The position numbers and the translations under genes were made by a program. Source: Salinivirga cyanobacteriivorans (GTDB taxonomy: Bacteria; Bacteroidota; Bacteroidia; Bacteroidales; Salinivirgaceae). Taken from it: a DNA stretch of 64,000 nucleotides. The notes under the pieces were generated by a model that saw only the letters and a list, made by a program, of their open reading frames with translations, made no database searches and was not told the origin of the DNA. Of this stretch, positions 8,926 to 15,867 are shown piece by piece. How positions within the stretch are numbered: the first letter of the stretch is position 1; each line of letters starts with the position of its first letter. Location: contig NZ_CP013118.1 of assembly GCF_001443605.1 (NCBI RefSeq), forward strand, positions 1,499,501 through 1,563,500. The letters are read 5' to 3'.

Positions 8926-9060
8926 TTTCGATTCCCGCTATTCCATCCCAAAAAGCTACTCAACGAACTAACGTAGCTCTGGAAATTTCTTATTACAAAA
9001 AATTACAGTAAAAACGAGAGGCCATTGAGTGGCTTGTGAGATGGCCAGCGGGAATCGAAA
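8926..9060. repeat. 135-bp inverted-repeat element, copy C
   Basis: TTTCGATTCCCGCT ... AGCGGGAATCGAAA, perfect 14-bp ends. The whole element appears identical to copy E (11813-11947), so one arose recently from the other together with the neighbouring gene unit. Confidence 0.82.
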
Positions 9061-9094
9061 TGGCCGGGCCAACAGGAATCGAAGCAACTGTCCG

Positions 9095-9229
9095 TTTCGT
9101 TTCCCGCTATTCCATCCTAAAGAGCTACTCAACGAACTTGCGTAGCTCTAGAAAAATTTTGATTACAGAAAATTACAGTAAAACCGGAGGGCATTGAGTG
9201 GCTGGTAATAAAGCCAGCGGGAATCGAAA
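9095..9229. repeat. 135-bp inverted-repeat element, copy D
   Basis: Left end TTTCGTTTCCCGCT, right end AGCGGGAATCGAAA. The right interior differs from the other copies (GCTGGTAATAAAGCC). A single base pair in the stem and several loop bases differ from copy C, which lies 34 bases away in the same orientation. Confidence 0.8.
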
Positions 9230-9262
9230 TGGCCGGGGTCAATTCATCCCTAAAGAAAAAAT

Positions 9263-10648
9263 TCATTTCTTAATCCATTTACCGCTGTATATATTTCCGC
9301 TGTTTGAAACAATCTTATAAATGTATATGCCGTTTGGCATGGCCGATGTATTCAAACGGTGTTTTTTTCTAAAACTAGTCATTTGTAACATTTTACCCTG
9401 TAAATTATACACATACAGTTTGGCCGCTGAAACTTCAGGAATCTCAACATTCAGGTAATTCGTTCCCGGGTTTGGGTATGCACGGTGCTTTCTCTGCATT
9501 GAAACCTCTTCGTTGTTGCCCACCAACATATCACCTTCCGCATTAAATTTAAATATTACAGCATCGGAGTAATCCGGTTGGTTGGAGACATTGTAACGCG
9601 AACTGGCTAAATATAATGACCCGTCTGGCCCCATTGTCATATTTGTTAAAAAATAGTAATAAGTACTATCAGCATAAAACTGGTGCCACAACATAGAATC
9701 CGGCGTTAGGTATGAAACCCATATCTCATTTGTATTGTAACTGCCAAGATGCACAGGATGTGGAGCCTGATTTGCCGGCAAGTAACCGGATGCAAATATT
9801 CTTGAGGTATCCGGATTAGGCGCCATAGATCGAAAATAGGTATAACGTGGATCATCGTCACTGTGCCCAAAATACGGATAGTTCTGCACAACCTGGTAAG
9901 TTGAATCCCTGAAATGAATTTCATAATACACCTCATTATTAATCATAGTTGAAGAGGTCGCCACATAAACGCCTTTACCATTCGACATAATATTCCCACT
10001 ATGAGAAAATACTCCAAGCCCCAAATATAAAGTATCTATCACATTGAAAGTTGTATCCAGCTCAAAAATAAATGCCCCTCCTTTGCCAAAATGAAAGCTA
10101 TGATCGGTATATTTAATGGGTTCAAAATTTAAATGGGCTGCGATTTTATATTGTTCTATAAAATTAAAATCTTTATCAAACTTAAAAAACTGTGTAGCAC
10201 CAGTTTGAATTTCCACAAACCTTCGCTGAAAGCCCCTAAAGTGTCTGAACCCCATAATATATGGATCAAAATCATAAGTGACAAATTTCGACCAAACAAG
10301 GTCTAAATTCCTGTCAAGGCAATGCAGAACTAACTTGCCTTTGTCGTTATCACCGGCCTGCACACCTATAACCACCACAGAGTCGCCATAAGGCACAAAA
10401 TTATATAACGTACCTCCATACAGGGGAAAAACTGTACTGTCTAATAAAGTTCCATTTTCATTATATTTCCATATTATATTATCACCATTATCGCGATGCA
10501 AACCCGATACCCAAAGGGTATCATCAATAAATTGCATGCCAATAATAGTTACAGACCCTCCATGACCGACAGATATGAGCGGCTCCAAGGGCTGAGCCTT
10601 ACTTGCCATGAATGATAATGCAAAAAAAAGAACAAATAAAATACGCAT
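9263..10648 (-). CDS. Secreted T9SS type A sorting-domain protein, copy 3
   Basis: 461 residues, three longer than the other two. It has the same signal peptide as copy 1 and the same sorting-domain end apart from a small change (MLQMTSFRKKHRLNTSAMPN). The central third is the most divergent of the family (WSKFVTYDFDPYIMGFRHF, GKGGAFIFELDTTFNVID, STMINNEVYYEIHF), whereas the following segment DDDPRYTYFRSMAPNP returns to near identity with copy 1. The abrupt change of similarity argues for recombination among copies. Confidence 0.88.
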   Translation of the reverse strand: MRILFVLFFALSFMASKAQPLEPLISVGHGGSVTIIGMQFIDDTLWVSGLHRDNGDNIIWKYNENGTLLDSTVFPLYGGTLYNFVPYGDSVVVIGVQAGDNDKGKLVLHCLDRNLDLVWSKFVTYDFDPYIMGFRHFRGFQRRFVEIQTGATQFFKFDKDFNFIEQYKIAAHLNFEPIKYTDHSFHFGKGGAFIFELDTTFNVIDTLYLGLGVFSHSGNIMSNGKGVYVATSSTMINNEVYYEIHFRDSTYQVVQNYPYFGHSDDDPRYTYFRSMAPNPDTSRIFASGYLPANQAPHPVHLGSYNTNEIWVSYLTPDSMLWHQFYADSTYYYFLTNMTMGPDGSLYLASSRYNVSNQPDYSDAVIFKFNAEGDMLVGNNEEVSMQRKHRAYPNPGTNYLNVEIPEVSAAKLYVYNLQGKMLQMTSFRKKHRLNTSAMPNGIYIYKIVSNSGNIYSGKWIKK

Positions 10649-10664
10649 ATAAAAAAAGATTAAG

Positions 10665-10689
10665 GCAGGTTGCCCTTAAAGCAACCTGC
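10665..10689 (-). terminator. Hairpin between lipoprotein and T9SS genes, unit 3
   Basis: Same perfect 9-bp stem and 7-base loop as in the other units, followed by CTTAATC and seven T, as in unit 1. Confidence 0.55.
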
Positions 10690-10705
10690 TTTTATAAAAC
10701 AATAA

Positions 10706-11680
10706 TTACCACATTGGTTCAGGATTCACCGGGGCATAAATTTTTCTCTCATGGTATATTCCTGCATGAACCTCATACTTGTGTGTTATGGTTGTGGGAA
10801 AACCCGGTATATATTCAACCAAAACTTCTAAATCAAAAGGTGTCGCATTAACAGGTAAGTGATCAATGACAACTTCATCAATATGTTGCAAAAAATAGTT
10901 CATTTGGTCGGGTGAAATGCATTCGTCATAGTTATGACTATCCCAAATATAGGTCTCAAAAGCAACGAGATCAGCATATCCATAAAAATGATAAGGTCCG
11001 TCCACATCGGTAAACCAGAGTTCCTGATATTCCGGATTCAGATAATCAAAGGCATCATTGTGTGTAATGTAATAACGTTCCAGCTGGTCGCCCGAATATT
11101 CAGTGCTTGGATAATCATCATTGTATCCATTACACCTGCCTGTTAGCCAACCATGCCACCAGTCATAAAACTGAAATGGGTTACTGCTCTTCAGGTTATC
11201 ACCTTCAAAAAGCTTTCCGGTTGTAGTATAAACCCATATTCCTGCACCATCCTCATTGCGTCCCTCCAATTCAAGATTCACTACCACCACATGCTTTGAG
11301 TCATATTTAAAATTATCATAAAACTCATATATGCGATTATTAATTTCTACAAATGTGGCATTCACATCTTCGGCAGAAACCATACAACCATCAATTAAAT
11401 CTACTGTTATTAAAGCAGAATCTTTTCGTTTTTCGTCATAGTATAAATTTGGGAACCCATAGCTGTAATTTAGGGATGCTTCGGTATACCAAATGAGTGA
11501 ATCGAGCAGCATTGATTGACCTCCTACGTTTTTTTGAAGCATATTATCTTTAAAATTAATAACGCGTTGCTCTGGTCCATTATTCTCAAAGGATTGTTTT
11601 ATTTCAATTTCATCTTTCTCGCAACTTAAAAAAGCAATTGTAATTACTCCAAGCAGGGTAATTCCTAAAAATTTTCTCAT
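10706..11680 (-). CDS. Lipoprotein of unknown function, copy 3
   Basis: 324 residues and a clear mosaic. Residues 1 to about 230 match copy 2 (KQSFENNG, NFKDNML, SLNYSYG, EDGAGIW). From YADLVAFETYIWDSHNYDE to the end it matches copy 1 (VNATPFDLEVLVEYIPGFP). Signal and lipobox are the same as in the others. It is the first gene of the third unit and lies next to the tRNA-Thr region. Function unknown. Confidence 0.85.
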   Translation of the reverse strand: MRKFLGITLLGVITIAFLSCEKDEIEIKQSFENNGPEQRVINFKDNMLQKNVGGQSMLLDSLIWYTEASLNYSYGFPNLYYDEKRKDSALITVDLIDGCMVSAEDVNATFVEINNRIYEFYDNFKYDSKHVVVVNLELEGRNEDGAGIWVYTTTGKLFEGDNLKSSNPFQFYDWWHGWLTGRCNGYNDDYPSTEYSGDQLERYYITHNDAFDYLNPEYQELWFTDVDGPYHFYGYADLVAFETYIWDSHNYDECISPDQMNYFLQHIDEVVIDHLPVNATPFDLEVLVEYIPGFPTTITHKYEVHAGIYHERKIYAPVNPEPMW

Positions 11681-11780
11681 AATACAATAATTTAAGTTAG
11701 TGAATACCCTGCGATAATAATAATACAGCGCAAATAAACCTATATATTTCTTTGTTATTTATTATGTTTATTTACAAAAT

Positions 11781-11812
11781 TAACGCGATTTGCGAGTTCC
11801 TTATTGTGTTCG
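11781..11812 (+). repeat. Short palindromic repeat, copy 3
   Basis: Identical to the block at 8894-8925 and again directly in front of an inverted-repeat element. Confidence 0.6.
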
Positions 11813-11947
11813 TTTCGATTCCCGCTATTCCATCCCAAAAAGCTACTCAACGAACTAACGTAGCTCTGGAAATTTCTTATTACAAAAAATTACAGTAAAA
11901 ACGAGAGGCCATTGAGTGGCTTGTGAGATGGCCAGCGGGAATCGAAA
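11813..11947. repeat. 135-bp inverted-repeat element, copy E
   Basis: Perfect ends TTTCGATTCCCGCT/AGCGGGAATCGAAA; whole sequence appears identical to copy C. It is the outermost element on the tRNA side of the tandem array. Confidence 0.82.
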
Positions 11948-11965
11948 TGGCCGGGGTCAAATAAA

Positions 11966-11990
11966 ACTGGCCTCCCTTGGGGAGACCAGT
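11966..11990. terminator. Hairpin paired with the tRNA-Thr remnant
   Basis: ACTGGCCTCCC / GGAGACCAGT with loop TTGG. It corresponds by position and sequence to the terminator hairpin of the intact tRNA-Thr gene at 12103-12132, so the duplicated segment included the terminator. Confidence 0.6.
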
Positions 11991-11993
11991 TTG

Positions 11994-12078
11994 AGCCGAT
12001 GGAGGGATTACGCATCGCTAACGCGATTTGTGAGCTCCTCACTGCGTTCGTCGGTTCGAACCACACGACCTGCTGATT
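11994..12078 (-). pseudogene. Broken duplicate of the tRNA-Thr 3' half with a 45-base insert
   Basis: Plus-strand GCCGATGGAGGGATT (3' end of the tRNA-Thr gene, 11995-12009) and TTCGAACC...ACGACCTGCTGATT (12055-12078) match the intact gene, but 45 bases (12010-12054) are inserted between them, inside the T-arm. The insert is the short palindromic repeat also seen at 6188, 8894, 11781 and 29968. The TT at both junctions could be a two-base target duplication. The 5' half of the tRNA is missing, so no functional tRNA is expected. Confidence 0.75.
12019..12050 (+). repeat. Short palindromic repeat, copy 4 (inside tRNA remnant)
   Basis: TAACGCGATTTGTGAG then CTCCTCACTGCGTTCG. The best-formed copy: GTGAG pairs with CTCAC and CGC with GCG. 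Followed by GGTTCGAACC of the tRNA T-arm. Confidence 0.65.
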
Positions 12079-12102
12079 GATTTAAGTAAAGATCGGGTAA
12101 AA

Positions 12103-12132
12103 TAAAAATGGCCTCCTTTTCAGGGAGGCCAG
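12103..12132 (-). terminator. Intrinsic terminator of tRNA-Thr
   Basis: On the minus strand GGCCTCC, loop CTGAAAA, GGAGGCC, then ATTTTTATTTT. Stem of 7 GC-rich pairs and a U-tract, six bases after the mature 3' end. Confidence 0.8.
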
Positions 12133-12137
12133 TTTTG

Positions 12138-12211
12138 AGCCGATGGAGGGATTCGAACCCACGACCTGCTGATTACAAATCAGCTGCTCTGACCAACTGA
12201 GCTACATCGGC
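12138..12211 (-). tRNA. tRNA-Thr (anticodon TGT)
   Basis: 74 bases read on the minus strand. Acceptor GCCGATG pairs with CATCGGC. The D-arm (GCTCAGTTGGTCAGAGC), the anticodon stem-loop with loop TTTGTAA, giving anticodon TGT for ACA codons, and the T-arm GTGGGTTCGAATCCC are all complete. The 3' CCA is not encoded. Followed by a good terminator and by a broken copy of its own 3' half. Confidence 0.95.
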
Positions 12212-12309
12212 GTTACAGGGCGACAAAAATATACGGCATTTTTAAATTCACCAAACTTTTTAGTGAAAAAATTTACCGAAACCCGCATCTATACTGAACC
12301 TCAGACACT

Positions 12310-12996
12310 TTAATGATCGCACCGATTATCACCGCCGGTTAGCTTACCGCTAACATATTGTTGAGCAAGCTCTTCAACACCGATAGCGGGCGCTCCGGTA
12401 ACTACATCAATATTGTTTTGGCGAAACAACTCGATAGCCTTATTCCCCATACCACCGGCAATAACAGTATTTCCACCCTGCTCGGATACCCAACGCGGCA
12501 ATAATCCGGGTTGATGTGGTGGTGCTTGTTTCATACTAACTGATTTTACCTCTTCTCCTTCGCATTGGACAAAGGCAAATTCTGCCGCGTGCCCAAAATG
12601 GGTCGACAATGTTCCATTTTCGCATGGAATAGCAATTATTTTCTCCATAGTTGTCATTTTTTTATTGTTAATACCTTCACTTGTTACAATTTGGTTTGTA
12701 TCACACGAAAAATAAGCACACCCCGCATCAAATTTTATGGAACGAGACTCTACAAAAGCTTTTGCAATTTTCTTTCTCACATTTTCATAAATACGTGCAA
12801 ATGTAGGTCGTGAAACGCTCATGCGTTCAGCCGCTTCATCGTGCTTCAGGGCATCATAATCGGCCAATCTCAGAGCTTCGTACTCTTCATATAATAAAAC
12901 CACAGGCTCCACTGAAGCTCTTGCTTCCCGGGCCACATATCCAGAAAAACCGGGTGGCTCATGAATATGTCTGCATCGTTTTTTGCGTGGTGCCAT
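12310..12996 (-). CDS. DUF134 (UPF0251) DNA-binding domain fused to a NifX/NifB-type domain
   Basis: 228 residues. Residues 1 to about 100 (start MAPRKKRCRHI; then EEYEALRLADY, and ERMSVSRPTFARIYE as a helix-turn-helix) match the UPF0251/DUF134 family. Residues about 117-228 (IIAIPCENGTLSTHFGHA, NTVIAGGMGNKAIELF) match the dinitrogenase iron-molybdenum cofactor (NifX/NafY) fold, known to bind metal clusters. No nitrogenase genes are nearby. Co-directional with and 59 bases after the nickel-transporter candidate, so it is probably the last gene of the hydrogenase operon. A metal-responsive regulator is a fair guess but unproven. Confidence 0.85.
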   Translation of the reverse strand: MAPRKKRCRHIHEPPGFSGYVAREARASVEPVVLLYEEYEALRLADYDALKHDEAAERMSVSRPTFARIYENVRKKIAKAFVESRSIKFDAGCAYFSCDTNQIVTSEGINNKKMTTMEKIIAIPCENGTLSTHFGHAAEFAFVQCEGEEVKSVSMKQAPPHQPGLLPRWVSEQGGNTVIAGGMGNKAIELFRQNNIDVVTGAPAIGVEELAQQYVSGKLTGGDNRCDH

Positions 12997-13055
12997 GATG
13001 CAAATATAATGAGAATATTCTCACTACAAGAAAAGATATTAAAGTTTCTTAAGTA

Positions 13056-13700
13056 TTATATTCCCAGGAACTGTATACCCAAACCGCAAATTAGTATTGT
13101 AAAGCCGGCTATTGCATGTACGTATTTCTCCATGTTCATTTTAGGCAACACACGAATGCCATAAAAGGAGAGAATTACGATGGTGAGCATTGTACCAACG
13201 GTAACAAGAGCAAAAGTGAGCGTGACAAGGGTAAGTGCCAACACGCTATTGTTTGCAGCGGGAAACATGAGAATAGGAATAAGTGGTTCACAGGGCCCCA
13301 GAAGGAAAATAATCATTAGTATCCAGGGTGTCAGCTTCTTTACCGGGCCTTTTTCTGGATGTTGATGCTGCTTAAAATATTTCGACCTGTAGATTCCCCA
13401 TAGCATATACGCAGCACCAAATATAATCAGAATCCAGGCGGCTACGTTGCCACGGTAGGCCTCAACAAACTCAAGCTTATTGAGGGCAAAGCCAACACCA
13501 ATACCGATCAGCCCCAAAAAAACCGAACTCAGCACATGCAAAACACCACAAAGCGTAGTAAAAGAAATAGTTCGGCGAATACTCCATGAACGCGCTTTTG
13601 AGATGGCTATAAAAGGCAAATAATGGTCGGGCCCCATTAAGGTGTGAAAAAAACCAATAGAGGCGGCTGTCAGCAATAATAAACCAGTTTGATATTCCAT
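13056..13700 (-). CDS. UreH/SafE-like membrane protein, candidate nickel transporter
   Basis: 214 residues, about six membrane segments. The first helix carries FFHTLMGPDHYLPF (His19, Asp25, His26), close to the H-T-L-x-G-P-D-H signature of UreH-like proteins related to the NicO nickel/cobalt transporters. The last helices are hydrophobic with a short lysine-rich loop between (FKQHQHPEKGPVKK), which could bind metal. The gene follows the hydrogenase structural genes and maturation protease in the same direction, so nickel supply for the [NiFe] site is the likely job. The family also includes proteins of other function; direction of transport is not visible. Confidence 0.75.
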   Translation of the reverse strand: MEYQTGLLLLTAASIGFFHTLMGPDHYLPFIAISKARSWSIRRTISFTTLCGVLHVLSSVFLGLIGIGVGFALNKLEFVEAYRGNVAAWILIIFGAAYMLWGIYRSKYFKQHQHPEKGPVKKLTPWILMIIFLLGPCEPLIPILMFPAANNSVLALTLVTLTFALVTVGTMLTIVILSFYGIRVLPKMNMEKYVHAIAGFTILICGLGIQFLGI

Positions 13701-13775
13701 AGCGAAGAAAATTGTTTAAAAATTAAGGTGGGGATATTACACCCTCACCTTTGAAAACAACAATGGTTCAACAGT

Positions 13776-14186
13776 CTATAAGTACTTCTTGTATTTATCA
13801 TCAAGCTCAAAATACTTTTCATACCTGGCTTTGTTGATTCCTGCGATCAGGGCGTTTTTATCACGCTTATCTACCTTGTAAGTGGCTTTCTCACCTGCCA
13901 GGTTTGAAAAGTAGACTTCATAATCTTTACCATCCTCCGTCATGAACACCTTTACCAGGTCCTCCTTCTCTTTGTCGTTTAATTCCACATGACATGCAGG
14001 ACAATAGAACTGATATTTTTTCCCTTCTTCAATTTCAAACTCCGGGTTGGTTGAAATGTCATAGTTTCCAATTTCAGGATTCAGGAAAATAATACCTTTT
14101 TCATTTCTTTCGCTTTTAACCGCCAGAACCAGATTGTTGTCTACAACCAGTTTGGCCTTACATACCGGACAATAATAGCTACTCAT
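13776..14186 (-). CDS. Zinc-ribbon protein of unknown function in the hydrogenase operon
   Basis: 136 residues, soluble. Two Cys pairs, CPVC (residues 6-9) and CPAC (about 58-61), should make one zinc ribbon. The rest is charged and lysine-rich, ending in DDKYKKYL. No family recognised. It has one of the few clear Shine-Dalgarno sites in the window (AGGAGG, seven bases before the ATG at 14186). It sits 14 bases after the maturation protease gene, so an accessory role in hydrogenase assembly or regulation is possible. Confidence 0.75.
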   Translation of the reverse strand: MSSYYCPVCKAKLVVDNNLVLAVKSERNEKGIIFLNPEIGNYDISTNPEFEIEEGKKYQFYCPACHVELNDKEKEDLVKVFMTEDGKDYEVYFSNLAGEKATYKVDKRDKNALIAGINKARYEKYFELDDKYKKYL

Positions 14187-14200
14187 AAAAACCTCCTATT

Positions 14201-14662
14201 TTAATTATTTTTATGCTGTAGTTGTTGGGTGATGATACGCAATACTTCAAATGCTGTCTTCTCCACGTCCTGTGTCAAACCTTCTCCAAAACTGACATCA
14301 CCGGGTTGAATACCCAAAACTTTTATATCGTCTACCACAAACAAATCCTTCAGTCTCCCGAGCGAAATATTATGGGTGTTTGTGGTAAAATCTCTCATTG
14401 TGTTTAAATCTGTAAGCTTATAATAACCCGCATCCTTTCCAAAGTCAACACAATCAATTAAAATCAGCTTTTCGGGTGCTAAACTATTAATTTTCCCGAT
14501 ATAGTTTTCAATGCTAACCTCTACTGTCAATGCATCGACCGATGCATTTTTCTCCAGATTTTGGCTGATAAAAACACCCACTCCGTCATCTCTTTTCAGC
14601 ACATTCCCAATGCCTACAAAGAGCATTTTACTACGAGTATTCAGTAATTTAGTTAAATTCAA
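14201..14662 (-). CDS. Hydrogenase maturation protease (HycI/HyaD family)
   Basis: Endopeptidase that removes the C-terminal peptide of the [NiFe] large subunit after nickel insertion. MLFVGIGNVLKRDDGVGVFI holds the family's GxGN and D-D-G-V-G motifs. The second conserved acidic site is in LILIDCVDFG; His is in THNISL. The frame given starts with TTG at 14662, six bases after the ferredoxin stop and 153 residues long; ATG at 14626 (141 residues, starting MLFVGIGN) is an equally good alternative. The target is presumably the large subunit encoded at 21102-22295, which has a matching C-terminal extension. Confidence 0.9.
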   Translation of the reverse strand: MNLTKLLNTRSKMLFVGIGNVLKRDDGVGVFISQNLEKNASVDALTVEVSIENYIGKINSLAPEKLILIDCVDFGKDAGYYKLTDLNTMRDFTTNTHNISLGRLKDLFVVDDIKVLGIQPGDVSFGEGLTQDVEKTAFEVLRIITQQLQHKNN

Positions 14663-14668
14663 TGAGAA

Positions 14669-15277
14669 TTAAAAATTTTTCTTTTGTGCTTCATGCAAAC
14701 AATTAGGACAAAGCACATTGAACATATCTTTTCGCTTTAGTTCATCATGAATATCTACCTCGGCTTCATCTTTTGCGGATAGCTTTAGTTTATCATTGAG
14801 CACATTCAGGTTAAGGATCGACGAATAGGCTTTTGGACCAAGTTTTTTGTGCATAAATACATAGTGCTCTTTTGTGGTGATAATGGCGCCGCAGTTTTTA
14901 CATAGTAATAACTCTTTTTCCTGGTATTCCACGTTATCCGTTCTGTCGTAAGAAGCCATATCATAAATTTCATCAGAGAGCTTCACGCCTTTCCCTGTAA
15001 TACAGTGTTCCTGGCACTGACCGCAAAATATGCATTTTCCATAATCGCGCCTTATTGTTCGTATTCCTTTTTCCCGGTCATCTTCAAATGTAATTGCCAG
15101 TGGTGGACATACATTGGCGCATGTTTCGCAGCCCACACAGTTGTCATTATCAACTACGGGTTTGCCGCGGTAATCCTTGTAAGGTTTGTGCGGCTTTTTG
15201 GGAAAACTTGTGGTGTAAGCCGGACTAACCAGGGAGATAACCGCCTCTTTTATTTCACGTATTTTAGGATACTTCAT
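14669..15277 (-). CDS. Hydrogenase iron-sulfur subunit, NuoI/HycF-like, with extra C-terminal Cys site
   Basis: 202 residues. Two [4Fe-4S] motifs: CVGCETCANVCPP (about residues 47-59) and CIFCGQCQEHC (81-91), the latter lacking the usual following proline. This equals MbhN/HycF/NuoI, which passes electrons toward the hydrogenase small subunit. The C-terminal half, absent in plain NuoI, has CKNCG and CPNC pairs about 60 residues apart and may hold a zinc or another cluster. A good Shine-Dalgarno (GGAGGAG) precedes the ATG. It overlaps the mrpG stop by four bases and is placed after the Mrp genes rather than beside the other hydrogenase subunits. Confidence 0.88.
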   Translation of the reverse strand: MKYPKIREIKEAVISLVSPAYTTSFPKKPHKPYKDYRGKPVVDNDNCVGCETCANVCPPLAITFEDDREKGIRTIRRDYGKCIFCGQCQEHCITGKGVKLSDEIYDMASYDRTDNVEYQEKELLLCKNCGAIITTKEHYVFMHKKLGPKAYSSILNLNVLNDKLKLSAKDEAEVDIHDELKRKDMFNVLCPNCLHEAQKKNF

Positions 15278-15597
15278 TTTTTCTCCTCCTTATAGTCATC
15301 TCTCACACTTTTATCGCCAAGTGGAACACCAAACTTATAAGCTCCTTTGACCAGCGCATGCGCCGCCACTGTAGCAGCAAAAAACAGTATTGGGATAGCA
15401 ACAAGTGCTTTTACACCAATATCAATAAAGCCAAAATAAAACAGCACACCCAGCAAAATACTACAGGTGCCCAGGGTCACACATTTGGTGGCAGATTGCA
15501 ACCGGTTGTAAACATCAGGTAAACGCACCAGTCCAATGCATCCAAACAAGTTGAATAAAATTCCGGTAATGATCAATATGACACTTACAGTTTCCAT
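15274..15597 (-). CDS. mrpG: Mrp antiporter subunit G
   Basis: 107 residues with three membrane helices, matching MnhG/MrpG (also MbhC). Starts METVSVILIITGILFNLFGC; the conserved segment VRLPDVYNRLQSATKC is the family hallmark. Small structural subunit of the Mrp cation/proton antiporter. Three bases after mrpF. Confidence 0.92.
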   Translation of the reverse strand: METVSVILIITGILFNLFGCIGLVRLPDVYNRLQSATKCVTLGTCSILLGVLFYFGFIDIGVKALVAIPILFFAATVAAHALVKGAYKFGVPLGDKSVRDDYKEEKK

Positions 15598-15600
15598 AAA

Positions 15601-15867
15601 TTACTCATTTAAGCTCTTTCCGCCCAAATACTTGGCCAGGGTCAATGTACCTATAAAACTCAGAATGATCCATGCAATACCAATGTCGATAATAAATGTT
15701 TTCCCGGTGATAATGCTCAAGATGGCACAAATGCCCACAACTAAAATTCCGAAAATATCAACACCTACCATCCTGTCGGCAATGGAAGGACCTCTGATGA
15801 TGCGATAAAGGCAAAACACGCATAACCCGATTTGGATATAAAGCAGTATGTGCAACAAATCATTCAT
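15601..15867 (-). CDS. mrpF: Mrp antiporter subunit F
   Basis: 88 residues, three helices, MnhF/MrpF (MbhB). The hallmark YRIIRGPSIADRMVGVD is complete. Overlaps mrpE by four bases (ATGA type), so translation is coupled. Confidence 0.92.
   Translation of the reverse strand: MNDLLHILLYIQIGLCVFCLYRIIRGPSIADRMVGVDIFGILVVGICAILSIITGKTFIIDIGIAWIILSFIGTLTLAKYLGGKSLNE

Larger units (their letters stand above)
8794..9262. other. Gene-free 469-base interval between units 2 and 3
   Basis: Holds the AT-rich leader of the copy-2 lipoprotein gene (about 8794-8893, nearly identical to the leader at 11681-11780), the short palindromic repeat 8894-8925, and two head-to-tail inverted-repeat elements (8926-9060 and 9095-9229). 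No reading frame of interest is seen. Confidence 0.75.
11681..12137. other. Gene-free 457-base interval: leader, repeats and tRNA remnant
   Basis: From left to right: AT-rich leader of the copy-3 lipoprotein gene, short palindromic repeat (11781-11812), inverted-repeat element E (11813-11947), a hairpin (11966-11990), a broken duplicate of the tRNA-Thr 3' end (11994-12078) and the terminator of the intact tRNA gene. No protein-coding frame. Confidence 0.75.

Noticed and set aside
3513-11947. Repeated 135-bp sequences as a CRISPR array
   Set aside because: Copies are far apart, too long, of unequal spacing and separated by genes; no cas gene is near.
11994-12211. tRNA-Thr and its 3' duplicate as attL/attR of an integrated element
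   Set aside because: The two copies are only about 60-130 bases apart, the terminator is duplicated with them, and no integrase is present; local duplication explains it better.
12310-12996. Nitrogenase-related gene
   Set aside because: The NifX-type domain is fused to DUF134 and no nif genes are in the window; such fusions occur outside nitrogen fixation.
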